Shown: positions 28,325 through 37,770, numbered from the stretch's first letter. The stretch is DNA of 64,000 nt from Trichodesmium sp002260545 (GCF_050016015.1 NZ_JBNHEQ010000060.1:1-64000), one strand, 5' to 3'. Numbers and translations: made by a program. Notes: generated by a model from the sequence alone, not told the origin.

Positions 28325-29845
28325 TTAAAACTCCAGTCTTTGATACTCGGCGACTGAAGATGCAGCAGGCCGCGCACGTTGTCTAGCCCAATCCCGTAGA
28401 GCAGTAACTTGCTCTGTCATGGTCTTCGATAACGGTAGTGTAGATTTAATTGCGGCAATAATATCTAGCTGCGTAAATTCTCTATTTTGAGCAAATGCTT
28501 CATACATAGCAGCGATTATGGCTTGCTCTATTTCTGCACCTGAAAAGCCATCGGATACATTAGATAGTTGATCCAGATCGAAGCGTTCAATATCTCGACG
28601 TCTTTTTATTAGGTGAATTTTGAAAATATCTTGGCGTTCTTCTTTGTTTGGTAAATCTACAAAGAAAATTTCATCAAATCTACCTTTTCTCAAAAACTCT
28701 CCTGGTAGACGTTCTACTCGGTTAGCAGTTGCCATTACAAACACTGGAGAAACTTTTTCCTGCATCCAAGTTAAGAATGAACCAAATATCCGACTAGAAG
28801 TACCTCCATCAGAGTCTGCTGAACCTGTACTACCTGCAAAGGCTTTATCCAACTCATCTATAAATAGAATAGCAGGTGAAATTGATTCGGCTGTTTTGAG
28901 AGCATTTCGCAAGTTAGCCTCTGACCGCCCTACCATTGAACCATCGTATACCCGTCCCATATCCAACCTTAATAAAGGTAGACCCCAAAGACGAGATGTA
29001 GTCTTTGCTATTAGAGACTTGCCACATCCAGGTATTCCGAGGATTAACATTCCTTTTGGTTGAGGTAAGCCATATTCTCTGGCGCGCTCTGTGAAGGCAT
29101 CGGAACGTTGCCTTAACCAACGTTTCAGTTCCTCTAGACCACCTACAGCATCTATAGTTTCATCCTCTTCTATATACTCTAGAATGCCGTTACGCTTAAT
29201 GAGCTGTTTTTTCTCAGAAAGTACAATGTCAACTTCCTTTTCAGTTAGGCGTCCTGCTGTTACTTGGGCTTTACGATACACTTTTTCTGCTTCATCTTTT
29301 GTCAAACCCAAAGTTGCTTTCAGGAGCTTTTCTCTTGTCTCTGTGGAAATACGACGGTTTTTACTATGCTCTAATTGTTTTGACAGGACTTGATTCAAGT
29401 CCTTCATATCAGGCAGTGGAAAGTCAAGGACAACTACTTCCTTTTCCAGCTCTATTGGTACATTCTGCATGGGAGACATTAATATAATTGTCTTATTTGT
29501 ACCTTTAAAACTAGCGATCGCATCTCTTAACCACCTGGTAACTGGTGGTGAATCAATAAATGGATGTAAATCCTTGAATACATATATTCCAGCACCACTA
29601 TTAGGATCTCGCTGCCTGATTACCCACTCTATAGCTGCCTCTGGTGAGACTGTATTATGCTGAGTTGTGTTTTTGCTTTGGCCATACTCTACAATACCGT
29701 GAGTCACTGTCCAAACAAACACATTCCGTGAGGACTTGGCTTGAGCTAATGCTGCAATTGCCTGCTCTGACCGCTCTTCCTCGGAGGTTACGAGGTAGAT
29801 CAGAGGATATTGAGCTTGGATTAGAATATTGAGTTCTTCTTTCAT
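28325..29845 (-). CDS. ycf46: Ycf46 AAA+ ATPase
   Basis: 506-aa AAA+ ATPase conserved in cyanobacteria and some plastids. The N-terminal domain (1-230) begins ELNILIQAQYPLIYLVTSEE. The AAA domain has Walker A LGIPGCGKSLIAKT (about 266-279), Walker B AILFIDELDKAF (about 326), MATANRVERLPGEFLRKGRF with the arginine fingers, and sensor 2 GFSGAEIEQAI. In Synechocystis this protein has been linked to photosynthesis and inorganic-carbon use, which I recall as family knowledge and cannot test here. The presence of bicA and sbtA 30 kb away may be coincidence. The upstream neighbour, 145 bp away, is a ribbon-helix-helix gene on the same strand. Confidence 0.93.
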   Translation of the reverse strand: MKEELNILIQAQYPLIYLVTSEEERSEQAIAALAQAKSSRNVFVWTVTHGIVEYGQSKNTTQHNTVSPEAAIEWVIRQRDPNSGAGIYVFKDLHPFIDSPPVTRWLRDAIASFKGTNKTIILMSPMQNVPIELEKEVVVLDFPLPDMKDLNQVLSKQLEHSKNRRISTETREKLLKATLGLTKDEAEKVYRKAQVTAGRLTEKEVDIVLSEKKQLIKRNGILEYIEEDETIDAVGGLEELKRWLRQRSDAFTERAREYGLPQPKGMLILGIPGCGKSLIAKTTSRLWGLPLLRLDMGRVYDGSMVGRSEANLRNALKTAESISPAILFIDELDKAFAGSTGSADSDGGTSSRIFGSFLTWMQEKVSPVFVMATANRVERLPGEFLRKGRFDEIFFVDLPNKEERQDIFKIHLIKRRRDIERFDLDQLSNVSDGFSGAEIEQAIIAAMYEAFAQNREFTQLDIIAAIKSTLPLSKTMTEQVTALRDWARQRARPAASSVAEYQRLEF

Positions 29846-29989
29846 AGTCCTCGATCTAGTAGAGACGGTACAAAGTTTACAGTGCGTGAATTTATCTTGT
29901 TTTTTTCCCTGCTACTATGACTTCTGAGAGATTTTTTTATTGTCTCTATTAATTAGTCATTCAGATTTAGTTTTTCGCTACAACAAAAA

Positions 29990-30340
29990 TTAGCAGGGGA
30001 CTAACTCTTGTTCTCCCGGTTGAGCCTCAGAATTTCCTAACTCTGCGGTTTGATTAACTGGGATATTTTTGTCTGCCAAAACACTTGGCTGATTTTTGAT
30101 GGAGACCAGTTCTCCTTCTCGGATTACAACTGAGCTTGTACACTCTGGACAAGTGTATACCCGGTGGGTTTGTCCATATTTTGAATTTAGGTCATCAACT
30201 ACTTCTGGGTTTTCTAGATAGAAAAGGATAGCCCTTTCTGCTATTGATGACATTGGTTCCGAGTCAACTGCTGCTCTTATTTTGAGCTTGCGATGCAGTT
30301 CTGGTTGAATATATAATGTAACTTTTTGCTTGTCTTGCAT
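29990..30340 (-). CDS. Ribbon-helix-helix-type small protein
   Basis: 116 aa. The N-terminal 45 residues look like a ribbon-helix-helix DNA-binding fold: KVTLYIQPELHRKLKIRAAV, then SEPMSSIAERAILFYL. After that come one CPEC motif (about residue 65), which could be half of a zinc site, and an acidic, flexible tail ending in a cysteine. It lies just upstream of ycf46 on the same strand. It could autoregulate that group or be an antitoxin-like protein, but no toxin gene is adjacent. The start is ATG at 30340. Confidence 0.7.
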   Translation of the reverse strand: MQDKQKVTLYIQPELHRKLKIRAAVDSEPMSSIAERAILFYLENPEVVDDLNSKYGQTHRVYTCPECTSSVVIREGELVSIKNQPSVLADKNIPVNQTAELGNSEAQPGEQELVPC

Positions 30341-30659
30341 ATGACAGTCAACTTGTTTACCCGGGTATGTATCTTACATTAACGGCTCTTTTCGGGAATG
30401 TCAAGCCGTTAAACCGCTTTAACTCTATTATTGTAACATTTATTTACACTTTGAGACAATAACTAAACAAAAATCAAGGCTGTATTATTTACTGTGTAAG
30501 ACTTACAGATTTTTTGGCTCAATTATTTTTTGGATAACAATTGAAAACAAAAACTGAAAAGAAATATACTTTTATGTATTGAGACAAAAATAATTACAGC
30601 AGTTTTCGGGCCTTATGAGGTACATATATTGACGGTTAAGAATTTAGAATTGGTTGTGT

Positions 30660-30763
30660 TGCATAGTAATGGTATAGGGAGTGTGGGAAGTGTGGGAAGT
30701 GTGGGAAAGGTGGGGAGTGTGGAAAGTGTGGGAAAAAATATATATTCTTACCATTACTATGCA
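30660..30763. mobile_element. Inverted-repeat element, family 5 (copy b)
   Basis: Perfect 15-bp terminal inverted repeats, TGCATAGTAATGGTA and TACCATTACTATGCA, enclose six GTGTGGGAA-like nonamers. A second, degraded copy is at 24224-24296. Confidence 0.75.
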
Positions 30764-30920
30764 GGACTACCTTAGGATTTAGTAGTTATCCAAAAGTATG
30801 ACTAATACGAAGTTTACTGGAATGTTTGTAGAGTCAGTTGTACGTTAGTTATTTCGGAACCTGCTGTTACTGTAACTTATAACAATGGGAAGCACTCTCA
30901 TAGTTTCATCACTTTTTAAC

Positions 30921-31010
30921 AGGACTTACGCAAAGGTACTATATATAGAGTTTAAAAACTATAACGTTATAGTTCGTGACTCTATATATATGGTCTGCTG
31001 CATAAGTCCT
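30921..31010. mobile_element. Inverted-repeat element, family 3 (copy a)
   Basis: 90 bp with terminal repeats AGGACTTACGCA and TGCATAAGTCCT and a near-palindromic TATATA-rich interior centred on ATAACGTTAT. The ends resemble a common cyanobacterial MITE/IS terminus. Relatives: 35480-35565 and the truncated 37265-37326. Confidence 0.75.
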
Positions 31011-31893
31011 ATTTAATTAAAAATTAATATAAGTAAAATTTAGGCATTTGCTATATTTAATTTAAGGGTTATTGTTTAGAGCAACTCGTTCAATTGCCAC
31101 TTCTTATATTTAAGTTGTATAGGTTTAAACAGAGTTCATTAATGGATAATTATCTCTTTTGGTAAAAAATCCTTAAAGTTAATAGTCAAAGTTAGTCTAT
31201 ATTCTAACCATGAACAATAACATTAACTATCCTGAACTTTTGGGTGGTTGTGAAAAGGTACGAATCAGAGTTGCTAATTTTAATGCCAAATTATAAATAT
31301 ATAGCACTTTGCACGACTAATCAATACAGTAACAATAGTAAGTAGAATAAGTTATAATTTACTCAAAGTTTATTGCTTCAATTATTGTACTTAACTTTAG
31401 TAAGCATTTCCTACATAATGCTGCTCAAACAGCCGTCAGCTAATGGATGTTAGCTATTCTTTTTGGGGCAGGTTTAAACGTTTATTGAGCCAGATATTAA
31501 ATATTACTAAAAGTAGTCTGCCTTGATGTTAAAGTCTATTAAATTCATTTAAGCTCGTTAAGCTCTAATTGCACTCTTGCTGACTGCTAATAGCTGTAAC
31601 TTTATGCAAAGGGCTGTATTAGGACTGATTTTCTGCATAAATTATCTACTACAATAATTAACGAGAAGCAAGTGATTGTTTGAACTAATTTAAAGGTTTA
31701 TGGGATTGTTAAAAACCAAAAATTATCAAGATAAATTAGTTATTTAGGTGATAAACATGGAGATAATTTAGAACTTTATTATAAGAGAAAGTAAGTCAGA
31801 AAAATACAGTCTTGATTTCAATAGTTTGAATATTAATTAGTCGATGGGAAGCAATTTCTAAAGTCTGCTGATGTTTAGAAAATATTAATAATT

Positions 31894-32700
31894 ATGATAC
31901 AAAAAAAGATATTACCTATTTTATCTGTAGTGGCGATCGCTGCTCAAATTCTCATAGTAGAAGCACATTCAAGTTTGGCAAAAATTACAAACTTAAATAG
32001 TAGATTAGCTCAATTGAATACTTCTGGTAACGAGCTGGATAATACTTCCACAAATTCAGTCCATCCTAAAAATATACGTTTTAGTCGCCGTTACGCATAC
32101 AAATATAAGTTTGAATGTACACCAGACAATCAAACAGAGTTAGCAATATACCAAGCACGTCGTAATCGTCAAGGTCAAATAATTGGACTTTGGAAAAAAG
32201 CTGCTAATAGACCTTTAATTCAATGGACACAGACAGGTTCATTAGAATTTGGTGAAAAGTATCCTCCAGAAGTTAGATGTCAGGCAGTTACAGATAGATT
32301 TAATCAGCATTTTCTCAGGGGAGGAAAACCAAAAATGCCTCCTTTAAGTGAAGGAATTCTTAATGGTATGGCGGTAGTTTGTGCCGCTAAAGCAGGTGCT
32401 TGTAATTCAAGTAATTTGTTGTGGACTCTCAGAAGTAATAATAGAGGTACTAACGGCAAAATTATGATTAGTCTAGTAAGCTCCCTGAAAGGCGATGCTA
32501 GTAGTAGTTTAATATTTGAAAGTACAGATCTTGTCGATGTGAAAAATCAAGGAGATGAATGGGTAGAAAAATTGGCAGTTATTGATGATAGCTTAAAAGC
32601 AGCATCAGTAAATCAGGAAAAAATACTGGAAGTGGATATGGAAAAGTTGATAGAGGAAGCTATAACTGAAGAACAAAAAAAGCTGGAAATTGAGGAGTAA
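31894..32700 (+). CDS. COP23-domain exported protein
   Basis: 268 aa with an N-terminal signal peptide (about 1-27). The domain that follows matches COP23, named from a circadian-oscillating cyanobacterial membrane-associated protein: FECTPDNQTELAIYQARR, then PLIQWTQTG, RCQAVTDRFNQHF, an MAVVCAAKAGACNSSNLLWTL segment (about 168-188) and a Leu-rich end. Conserved cysteines (in FECT, VRCQ, VVCA and GACN) probably form two disulfides outside the cytoplasm. The last 30 residues are acidic and helical. It lies 27 bp before a trypsin-like protease gene on the same strand, so the two are probably co-transcribed. COP23 proteins are often beside such proteases in cyanobacteria; their function is unknown. 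Confidence 0.85.
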   Translation: MIQKKILPILSVVAIAAQILIVEAHSSLAKITNLNSRLAQLNTSGNELDNTSTNSVHPKNIRFSRRYAYKYKFECTPDNQTELAIYQARRNRQGQIIGLWKKAANRPLIQWTQTGSLEFGEKYPPEVRCQAVTDRFNQHFLRGGKPKMPPLSEGILNGMAVVCAAKAGACNSSNLLWTLRSNNRGTNGKIMISLVSSLKGDASSSLIFESTDLVDVKNQGDEWVEKLAVIDDSLKAASVNQEKILEVDMEKLIEEAITEEQKKLEIEE

Positions 32701-32727
32701 TTAGACTCAAAATAATAATTTAATTAA

Positions 32728-33522
32728 ATGAAAAAATTGATAAGTTTAATGGCAATAATTCCAACTTTTTTGGAAGTTTGCATTTTACCATTAGCATCCA
32801 CCCCGGAAGGAATTAATATTCAGCAAATTCAGGAAATTTCTGCTTTTAAGTCAAATACTGCTGTGGAAGCGCTTGCCCAACCTATTACTGTGAGATTACT
32901 AGGAGAAAATATTGCTGGTTCTGGGGTGATTATTTATCAAGTAGAAAGTGACTATTTTGTACTAACTTGCGCCCATGTAATTGATTCTGATCGAGAAGGA
33001 AAATTTGTAGTTTTAACTTCAGATGGAAAAGAATATACTGCCCAGAAAGATAGTAGATTTAATTTTAGAGATATAGATTTGGCAGTGGTTAAATTTTCCA
33101 CAAATAATCAGTACCCAGTTGCTGTTGTTAGTGATAATTTTAATTTAAGTTTAGGAGAGGAAGTTTATGTGACTGGATTTCCTAATTATGAGCAAAAATC
33201 GGTAAATTATATTCCGACTATAGATTTAGGAATTAAACCATATAATTTTACTAAGGGAAAGGTTATTCATGTACTGAATTTACCCTTGGAGAAAGGTTAC
33301 AAAATTGGTATGAGTAATGATATTGAAGTTGGGATGAGTGGAGGTCCGGTTTTGAATCAAGATGGTGAGTTGGTTGGGATTATTGGTCGGACAAAATATG
33401 GTTTTGGTGGTTTGGATGCTTATCGATTTTCTGATGGTAGTCAACCTTCAGAAGAGCTAGTGGAAGAATTTTTTGTTGCTAGTTGGGCAATTCCTATTCC
33501 TAAGTTGAATCTTCTTCAATAA
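32728..33522 (+). CDS. Secreted trypsin-like serine protease 1
   Basis: 264 aa S1 chymotrypsin-fold protease with a signal peptide (about 1-23). The catalytic triad is read as His83 (LTCAHVI), Asp117 (DIDLAVVKF) and Ser204 (VGMSGGPVL), the last with the canonical GxSGGP box. There is no extra domain, so this is the minimal member of the local set. It forms an apparent two-gene unit with the COP23 gene (27-bp gap). The start is ATG. It is probably periplasmic or extracellular. The nearest relatives in the window are the two larger proteases at 33849 and 35987, which share the triad context but not the C-terminal tail. Confidence 0.9.
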   Translation: MKKLISLMAIIPTFLEVCILPLASTPEGINIQQIQEISAFKSNTAVEALAQPITVRLLGENIAGSGVIIYQVESDYFVLTCAHVIDSDREGKFVVLTSDGKEYTAQKDSRFNFRDIDLAVVKFSTNNQYPVAVVSDNFNLSLGEEVYVTGFPNYEQKSVNYIPTIDLGIKPYNFTKGKVIHVLNLPLEKGYKIGMSNDIEVGMSGGPVLNQDGELVGIIGRTKYGFGGLDAYRFSDGSQPSEELVEEFFVASWAIPIPKLNLLQ

Positions 33523-33848
33523 TTAATAATTACCTATTCTGTAATAGAAGGATTTGCTAAAAGGAAGTTTTTTTCTTCTCTTTTTTTCTCCATGAATGGA
33601 GAGGCTTTATACCTTGATTTTTAGGTAATTTTTATGGTAATTAATTCAATAGGTATCTCCAGAAAAGAGGGAGTAGGGAGTAGGGAGTAGGGGAACATAT
33701 TTTCGAGCCAAAGATACGAAAAATGATTTTTTTAGTGACTTTTACTTCTTTTGCTTAAGTTCAATAAAGAGTAAGTTTATTTTCTGGATATATCTAATTA
33801 TTTGAGAATCTTTTGACATAAAAATGATTAGTAGGAGTAAAAACAAAT
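33517..33848. repeat. Spacer: AT-rich repeat and a GGAGATA-type element
   Basis: 33517-33645 is the AT-rich dispersed repeat (ATTAATAATTACC, AGGATTTGCTAAAAGGAAG, GGAGAGGCTTTATACC). 33651-33796 has inverted ends AGGTATCTCCAGAAAA and TTTTCTGGATATATCT and a GGGAGTA heptamer array. No gene. Confidence 0.55.
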
Positions 33849-35336
33849 ATGATGAACATTAGAAATATATTTATTACTTCTATAGCTGGAATTATTGTTA
33901 GTTTTGGTAAAGGCGTAGATGCTGTACCTACCAAGTTAAGAGTAGAAGAAATTAACTCCATAGCTAAACAAACTACTGTTTTAATTGCTCCCAGGTTAAC
34001 TAAAGCTGAATTAAAGGATTTATTAAATAGAAAACCTGTGGAAAGATGGACGGTAGGTTCAGGTGTAATTATTGCTAAAGAAGGTAAAACATACTATGTT
34101 TTGACAGTAACTCATAACTTTAGTCAAGAACAAGTAAATAAAAATGCACCTTATGGGATATTAACAAATGATAGAGAAGTTCATAAGGTTACAAAAATAA
34201 AAGATGGTAGAGAATGTACTAATAGATTCTTAGAAGCAATAAAAAATAAAAAATTAGAAACGGCTTTAGTAAGATTTGGTTGTTTTAACAACAAAAAAAT
34301 AAATGGTTATGATTTAGCAATAGTTAGTTTTGAAAGTAAAAAAAACTATCCTGTTGCCAGCTTAGGAGATGCTAGTAAATTACAAGAAGAAGATATTGTT
34401 TATATTTCTGGTTGGCCGAAAATTGAAGCAGAACCTAAGCTAAAAATTGATGGAACTATGCAATTAGATTCGCAAGGAAAAATAATTTGTAAAGATCCTG
34501 TACCTGAAAGGCAAAGACACCTAGCATGGGGACCATTAAAAGCTTCTATTCCTGTTAGTGAAAAAGATAATGGTTATGGTTTATATTATACAGATTATAC
34601 TCGTCCAGGGATGAGTGGTGGTCCTGTATTTAATAGTCGTGGAGAGGTAGTTGGAATTCACGGTCGTGGTTCCACAAATAAACCTATTTGCGGACAAATA
34701 TATAATTCTATATCTAATAATAATTCCTCTTCAAAAAATCAATTGGAGGCAGAAAATGATTGGAAGGATTTTGGGGAGTTTGAGTCTGACAATACTTGGT
34801 CAACAAATGAAGAAAAAAAGAGCAAAAATGATTTCCCAGGTTTTCCAGAATTTGTATCTCAAAATAATTTAGAGAATGACTCAAATAAGAATCAAAATAA
34901 TTCTAGATTAGACTTGGATAATAGTTCTAATTCAATTTATGATTTACAGAAAAATTATAGCAGTGCCCAAAATGTTAATTATTCTCAAAGGTTGATTAAT
35001 CAGGTAGGAATGAAATTATCTTTTAAATTGGAGGGTCCTTCACAAAGGATAATTCAATCAGAAATAACAAAAGTTCCTCAAGTTAAGATTCCTGATATAA
35101 GTAGCCAAATAGAAAATTCTAGGTCGAGAAATTCAGATATAACAATACTAGAAAATCCTGAATTGATGACTCAAAATAAAACACCTGAATTGGTTAATCC
35201 AAATCAAACAAAAGAGGGAGGTTTTGAAGACCCTAATGATAGGATAGAAAATATCTATGAACTTTTTAATTTTAAACTAGAAAATGTTACAAGGGATGAA
35301 CCATCAGGTGGTGCAGGGAGTATTTTATTAGACTAG
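33849..35336 (+). CDS. Secreted trypsin-like serine protease 2 with long tail
   Basis: 495 aa with a signal peptide (about 1-25). The mature start carries EEINSIAKQTTVLIAPRLT, shared with protease 3. Catalytic triad: His89 (VTHNF), Asp155 (YDLAIVSF), Ser256 (PGMSGGPVF). After the protease domain a 230-residue low-complexity region rich in Asn, Ser, Asp and Glu follows. It is interrupted by a conserved island LQKNYSSAQNVNY (about 360-372) and ends in a conserved acidic tail: EDPNDRIENIYELFNF, then LENVTRDEPSGGAGSILLD at the very C-terminus. The tail is nearly identical to that of protease 3, though the linkers differ. Probably exported; substrate unknown. Confidence 0.88.
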   Translation: MMNIRNIFITSIAGIIVSFGKGVDAVPTKLRVEEINSIAKQTTVLIAPRLTKAELKDLLNRKPVERWTVGSGVIIAKEGKTYYVLTVTHNFSQEQVNKNAPYGILTNDREVHKVTKIKDGRECTNRFLEAIKNKKLETALVRFGCFNNKKINGYDLAIVSFESKKNYPVASLGDASKLQEEDIVYISGWPKIEAEPKLKIDGTMQLDSQGKIICKDPVPERQRHLAWGPLKASIPVSEKDNGYGLYYTDYTRPGMSGGPVFNSRGEVVGIHGRGSTNKPICGQIYNSISNNNSSSKNQLEAENDWKDFGEFESDNTWSTNEEKKSKNDFPGFPEFVSQNNLENDSNKNQNNSRLDLDNSSNSIYDLQKNYSSAQNVNYSQRLINQVGMKLSFKLEGPSQRIIQSEITKVPQVKIPDISSQIENSRSRNSDITILENPELMTQNKTPELVNPNQTKEGGFEDPNDRIENIYELFNFKLENVTRDEPSGGAGSILLD

Positions 35337-35986
35337 GAAATATCAGAAAATATTTAGGCATTTCCGTGTCAGAACACTTTGCAAACAGCTATTAGTGGTC
35401 AGCTCCCAGCTTTTGAATGAATAAAGAAATTGCTATGATTATTCATATCAGCATTTATCCATACTTTTAATTTTCTTTGAGGACTTACGCAGAAACCATA
35501 TATATAGTGTCATAAACTATATATATGGTTTTAATATCTATATATAGTATCTTTCTGTAAGTCCTGCTCTGAATTTATATTTATAGATACTAATTCTTCC
35601 GATAAAGACGATATCATAGCAATCCTAAATAGCTTTTCATTAATGGATAATGGATAATGGATAATTGATAATTACCTCTGGTTAAAACTGTTACGGAATT
35701 GAAGTTCAGGAAATTCAAGAGAACTTTTTTTCCCTTAAAAGGGGAGGCTTCAAGACGCGAATTATATCATGTCAGGTAGCATCGGTATTGTATAGAAAAA
35801 GTAGGCAACAGGCAACAGGCAAAAGGCAACAAACAGGAAGGCAATTGAGCCAGAAAAAAACTTAAATTTCCTGTAAATATCCACGCTAACTTTTACCCAA
35901 ACGATACCAACGGACATGATATTATTTAACTATTAATTATTAATAATTAATAATTCGGTAAAATTTTTTATAAGAGTTAATTTTAA
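35337..35986. repeat. Spacer carrying three repeat elements
   Basis: Family 3 element copy b (35480-35565; ends AGGACTTACGCAGA and CTTTCTGTAAGTCCT), an AT-rich repeat (35636-35762), then family 4 element copy d (35764-35922; ends ATATCATGTC and GGACATGATAT) enclosing GGCAACA heptamers. No gene. Confidence 0.65.
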
Positions 35987-37264
35987 ATGCTATTTTTATT
36001 GATAGAAACAACCAAAAAATTATCTATTTTTTTAGGTGGCATATTGTTTAGTTGTCTAGCATCAACTCCTGCTTTAGCTCAACTTTCAATAGAAGAAATT
36101 AATTCTATTGCTAGACAAACAACTGTATTAATTGCTCCAGCATTAACTCCTAAATTACGAGAAGACTTAGAAGAAAATCGTAATAATCCATTACGAAAAT
36201 CAGGTATTTGGAATCCAGGTTCAGGGGTAATTATTGCTAAAAAAGGAAATAAATATTATGTCCTAACTGTCGCCCATAATTTTTTACAAAGACACCTAGA
36301 CAACAAAGATTATTGGCAAAAATCACAAGGGAAGCCATACTATGGAATTAGAACTTATGATGGCGAGGTTCATACTGTTAGAGATGTTAATGATGGTAGA
36401 GGGTGTCCTTTAAAAGGTAGCCCAAAATTCACAGTATTAGTGAGATTTGGTTGTCGCGATCGCTTTATTCTTAATACTAATATAGTCGATTATACTGTTG
36501 GTACAGATCAGGTTAGGGGTATCGACTTGGCGATCGTTACATTTGAAAGTAAAGATAATTATATAGTTGCTCCCCTAGGAGACTCACGTCAGGTGAACCT
36601 CAGTGACAGAGTTTATATTTCTGGGTGGCCTGACCCGGAAAGAGAGCAAGACCCGCAGACAGGTAGATGTCGTGAAAGAGTGGCTCGCAGACAACGACGT
36701 TTAGCTTGGGGTCCAGTTAGGGGAAAAATTAATGCTGCTCCTCAGCATCAGGGTTATAGTATTTTTTATACTGATGAAACTGCTGCTGGTATGAGTGGAG
36801 GACCTGTGTTTGATAGCAATGGTCGGGTAGTTGGTACTCATGGGTTAGGTAGTCGGAATAAACCTTTATGTGGTGGTAATCTTGAGGCGGGAAGTGAAAC
36901 TGAGTCTGGTGGTGATACTGATAGTATTTCTGGTGGTGAGACTTTTGATTTTAATAAGTTGCAGAAGCGTTATAGCAGTGGGCAAAATGTTAATTATTTT
37001 GAGAGTTTAGTCAAAGAATTTGATTTTAGTTTGGCTTTCAGACGGGAGTTACCTGATGCGGAAGTGATTAAAGCTGGTATTACACCTATTAAAAATCTGA
37101 AGGTTGCTAGTAGTAGTGGTCAAGTAGAGTTTGATGCAAGTGAGGATGTGTTTGACGATCCTAATGATGTTGTTGATGATATTTATGAGTTGTATACGTT
37201 TGAGTTGGAAAATATGATTAGGGATGAACCTTCTGGTGGTAGTGGGAGCTTATTGTTAGATTAA
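35987..37264 (+). CDS. Secreted trypsin-like serine protease 3 with tail
   Basis: 425 aa, paralogue of protease 2. The signal peptide is about 1-35, ending ALAQ, then EEINSIARQTTVLIAPALT. Triad: His97 (VAHNF), Asp180 (IDLAIVTF), Ser270 (AGMSGGPVF). After a Gly/Ser/Thr-rich linker come LQKRYSSGQNVNY (about 325-337) and the terminal DDPNDVVDDIYELYTF and LENMIRDEPSGGSGSLLLD. A family 3/2 repeat composite starts right after its stop. Base use is somewhat richer in GC than in protease 2, which suggests the pair is not a recent duplication. Probably secreted to the periplasm or outside. Confidence 0.9.
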   Translation: MLFLLIETTKKLSIFLGGILFSCLASTPALAQLSIEEINSIARQTTVLIAPALTPKLREDLEENRNNPLRKSGIWNPGSGVIIAKKGNKYYVLTVAHNFLQRHLDNKDYWQKSQGKPYYGIRTYDGEVHTVRDVNDGRGCPLKGSPKFTVLVRFGCRDRFILNTNIVDYTVGTDQVRGIDLAIVTFESKDNYIVAPLGDSRQVNLSDRVYISGWPDPEREQDPQTGRCRERVARRQRRLAWGPVRGKINAAPQHQGYSIFYTDETAAGMSGGPVFDSNGRVVGTHGLGSRNKPLCGGNLEAGSETESGGDTDSISGGETFDFNKLQKRYSSGQNVNYFESLVKEFDFSLAFRRELPDAEVIKAGITPIKNLKVASSSGQVEFDASEDVFDDPNDVVDDIYELYTFELENMIRDEPSGGSGSLLLD

Positions 37265-37326
37265 TAGGACTTATGCACATACGATGTATATAGTGTTTAA
37301 AACTATAACGTTATAGTTTTTTGACT
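37265..37326. mobile_element. Inverted-repeat element, family 3 (copy c, truncated)
   Basis: Starts AGGACTTATGCAC and has the ATAACGTTAT centre, but its right end is replaced at about 37327 by the family 2 element. The junction implies that family 2 inserted into, or recombined with, family 3. Confidence 0.6.
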
Positions 37327-37567
37327 CTATAGAAGCCCTAAGCGTATCTCCAGAAAATAGGTCGGAGGGAGAATTAATTGATAAAAAATGGGTAATAATT
37401 GATTTGATGATTGGATGAGTGGCAGATATCTAATACACCCCATCTCCCCATCTCCCCATCTCTCCACACTCCCGTACGGACGCCCTTATGCAACGTCCCT
37501 ACCCCCACTCCCCTACTCCCCTACTCTCAATCTCTAATTTTAAATATATCCCTTCAGGGGTTCTATA
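37327..37567. mobile_element. Inverted-repeat element, family 2 (copy b)
   Basis: Ends CTATAGAAGCCCTAAG and TTCAGGGGTTCTATA. Same nested GTATCTCC / GGAGATATC interior as 20797-21001, plus an extra piece at 37474-37502 (GTACGGACG ... CAACGTCCCTAC) belonging to the palindrome family. Confidence 0.65.
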
Positions 37568-37678
37568 TTATAGTACCTCTGCGTAATTCCTAATTAAATA
37601 TCAAAGGAGTCAGGAGTCATAATGAATAGGTTTGATACATTTTTTTGTTTACAGCAGTTTTGATTTGAGTAGACCACA

Positions 37679-37706
37679 GTAGGGAGGTTCCATGGAACGT
37701 CCCTAC
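37679..37706. repeat. 28-bp palindrome
   Basis: GTAGGGAGGTTCC followed by ATGGAACGTCCCTAC, centre CCATGG. Same length and outer arms as 52591, 52711 and 63931. Confidence 0.7.
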
Positions 37707-37770
37707 AAGGTTTTGGTTGTGACGATGTGGTTGATCCATCTGAAAAGCGCTGTAATATTAATTATGGCTT

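Larger units (their letters stand above)
30341..31893. other. 1.55-kb repeat-bearing spacer
   Basis: No gene is supported. It contains a half repeat at 30596-30626 (ACAGCAGTTTTCGGGCC), a family 5 element (30660-30763), a family 3 element (30921-31010) and a piece of the AT-rich repeat at 31135-31180 (GTTCATTAATGGATAATTAT). The stretch 31200-31890 is plain AT-rich sequence and should contain the promoter of the COP23 gene. Confidence 0.45.

Noticed and set aside
29091..29393. Plus-strand frames within ycf46
   Set aside because: Overlap a highly conserved AAA+ gene; composition is that of reverse-complement coding DNA.
30660..30763. GTGTGGGAA tandem as CRISPR-like
   Set aside because: Nine-base contiguous repeats with no spacers.
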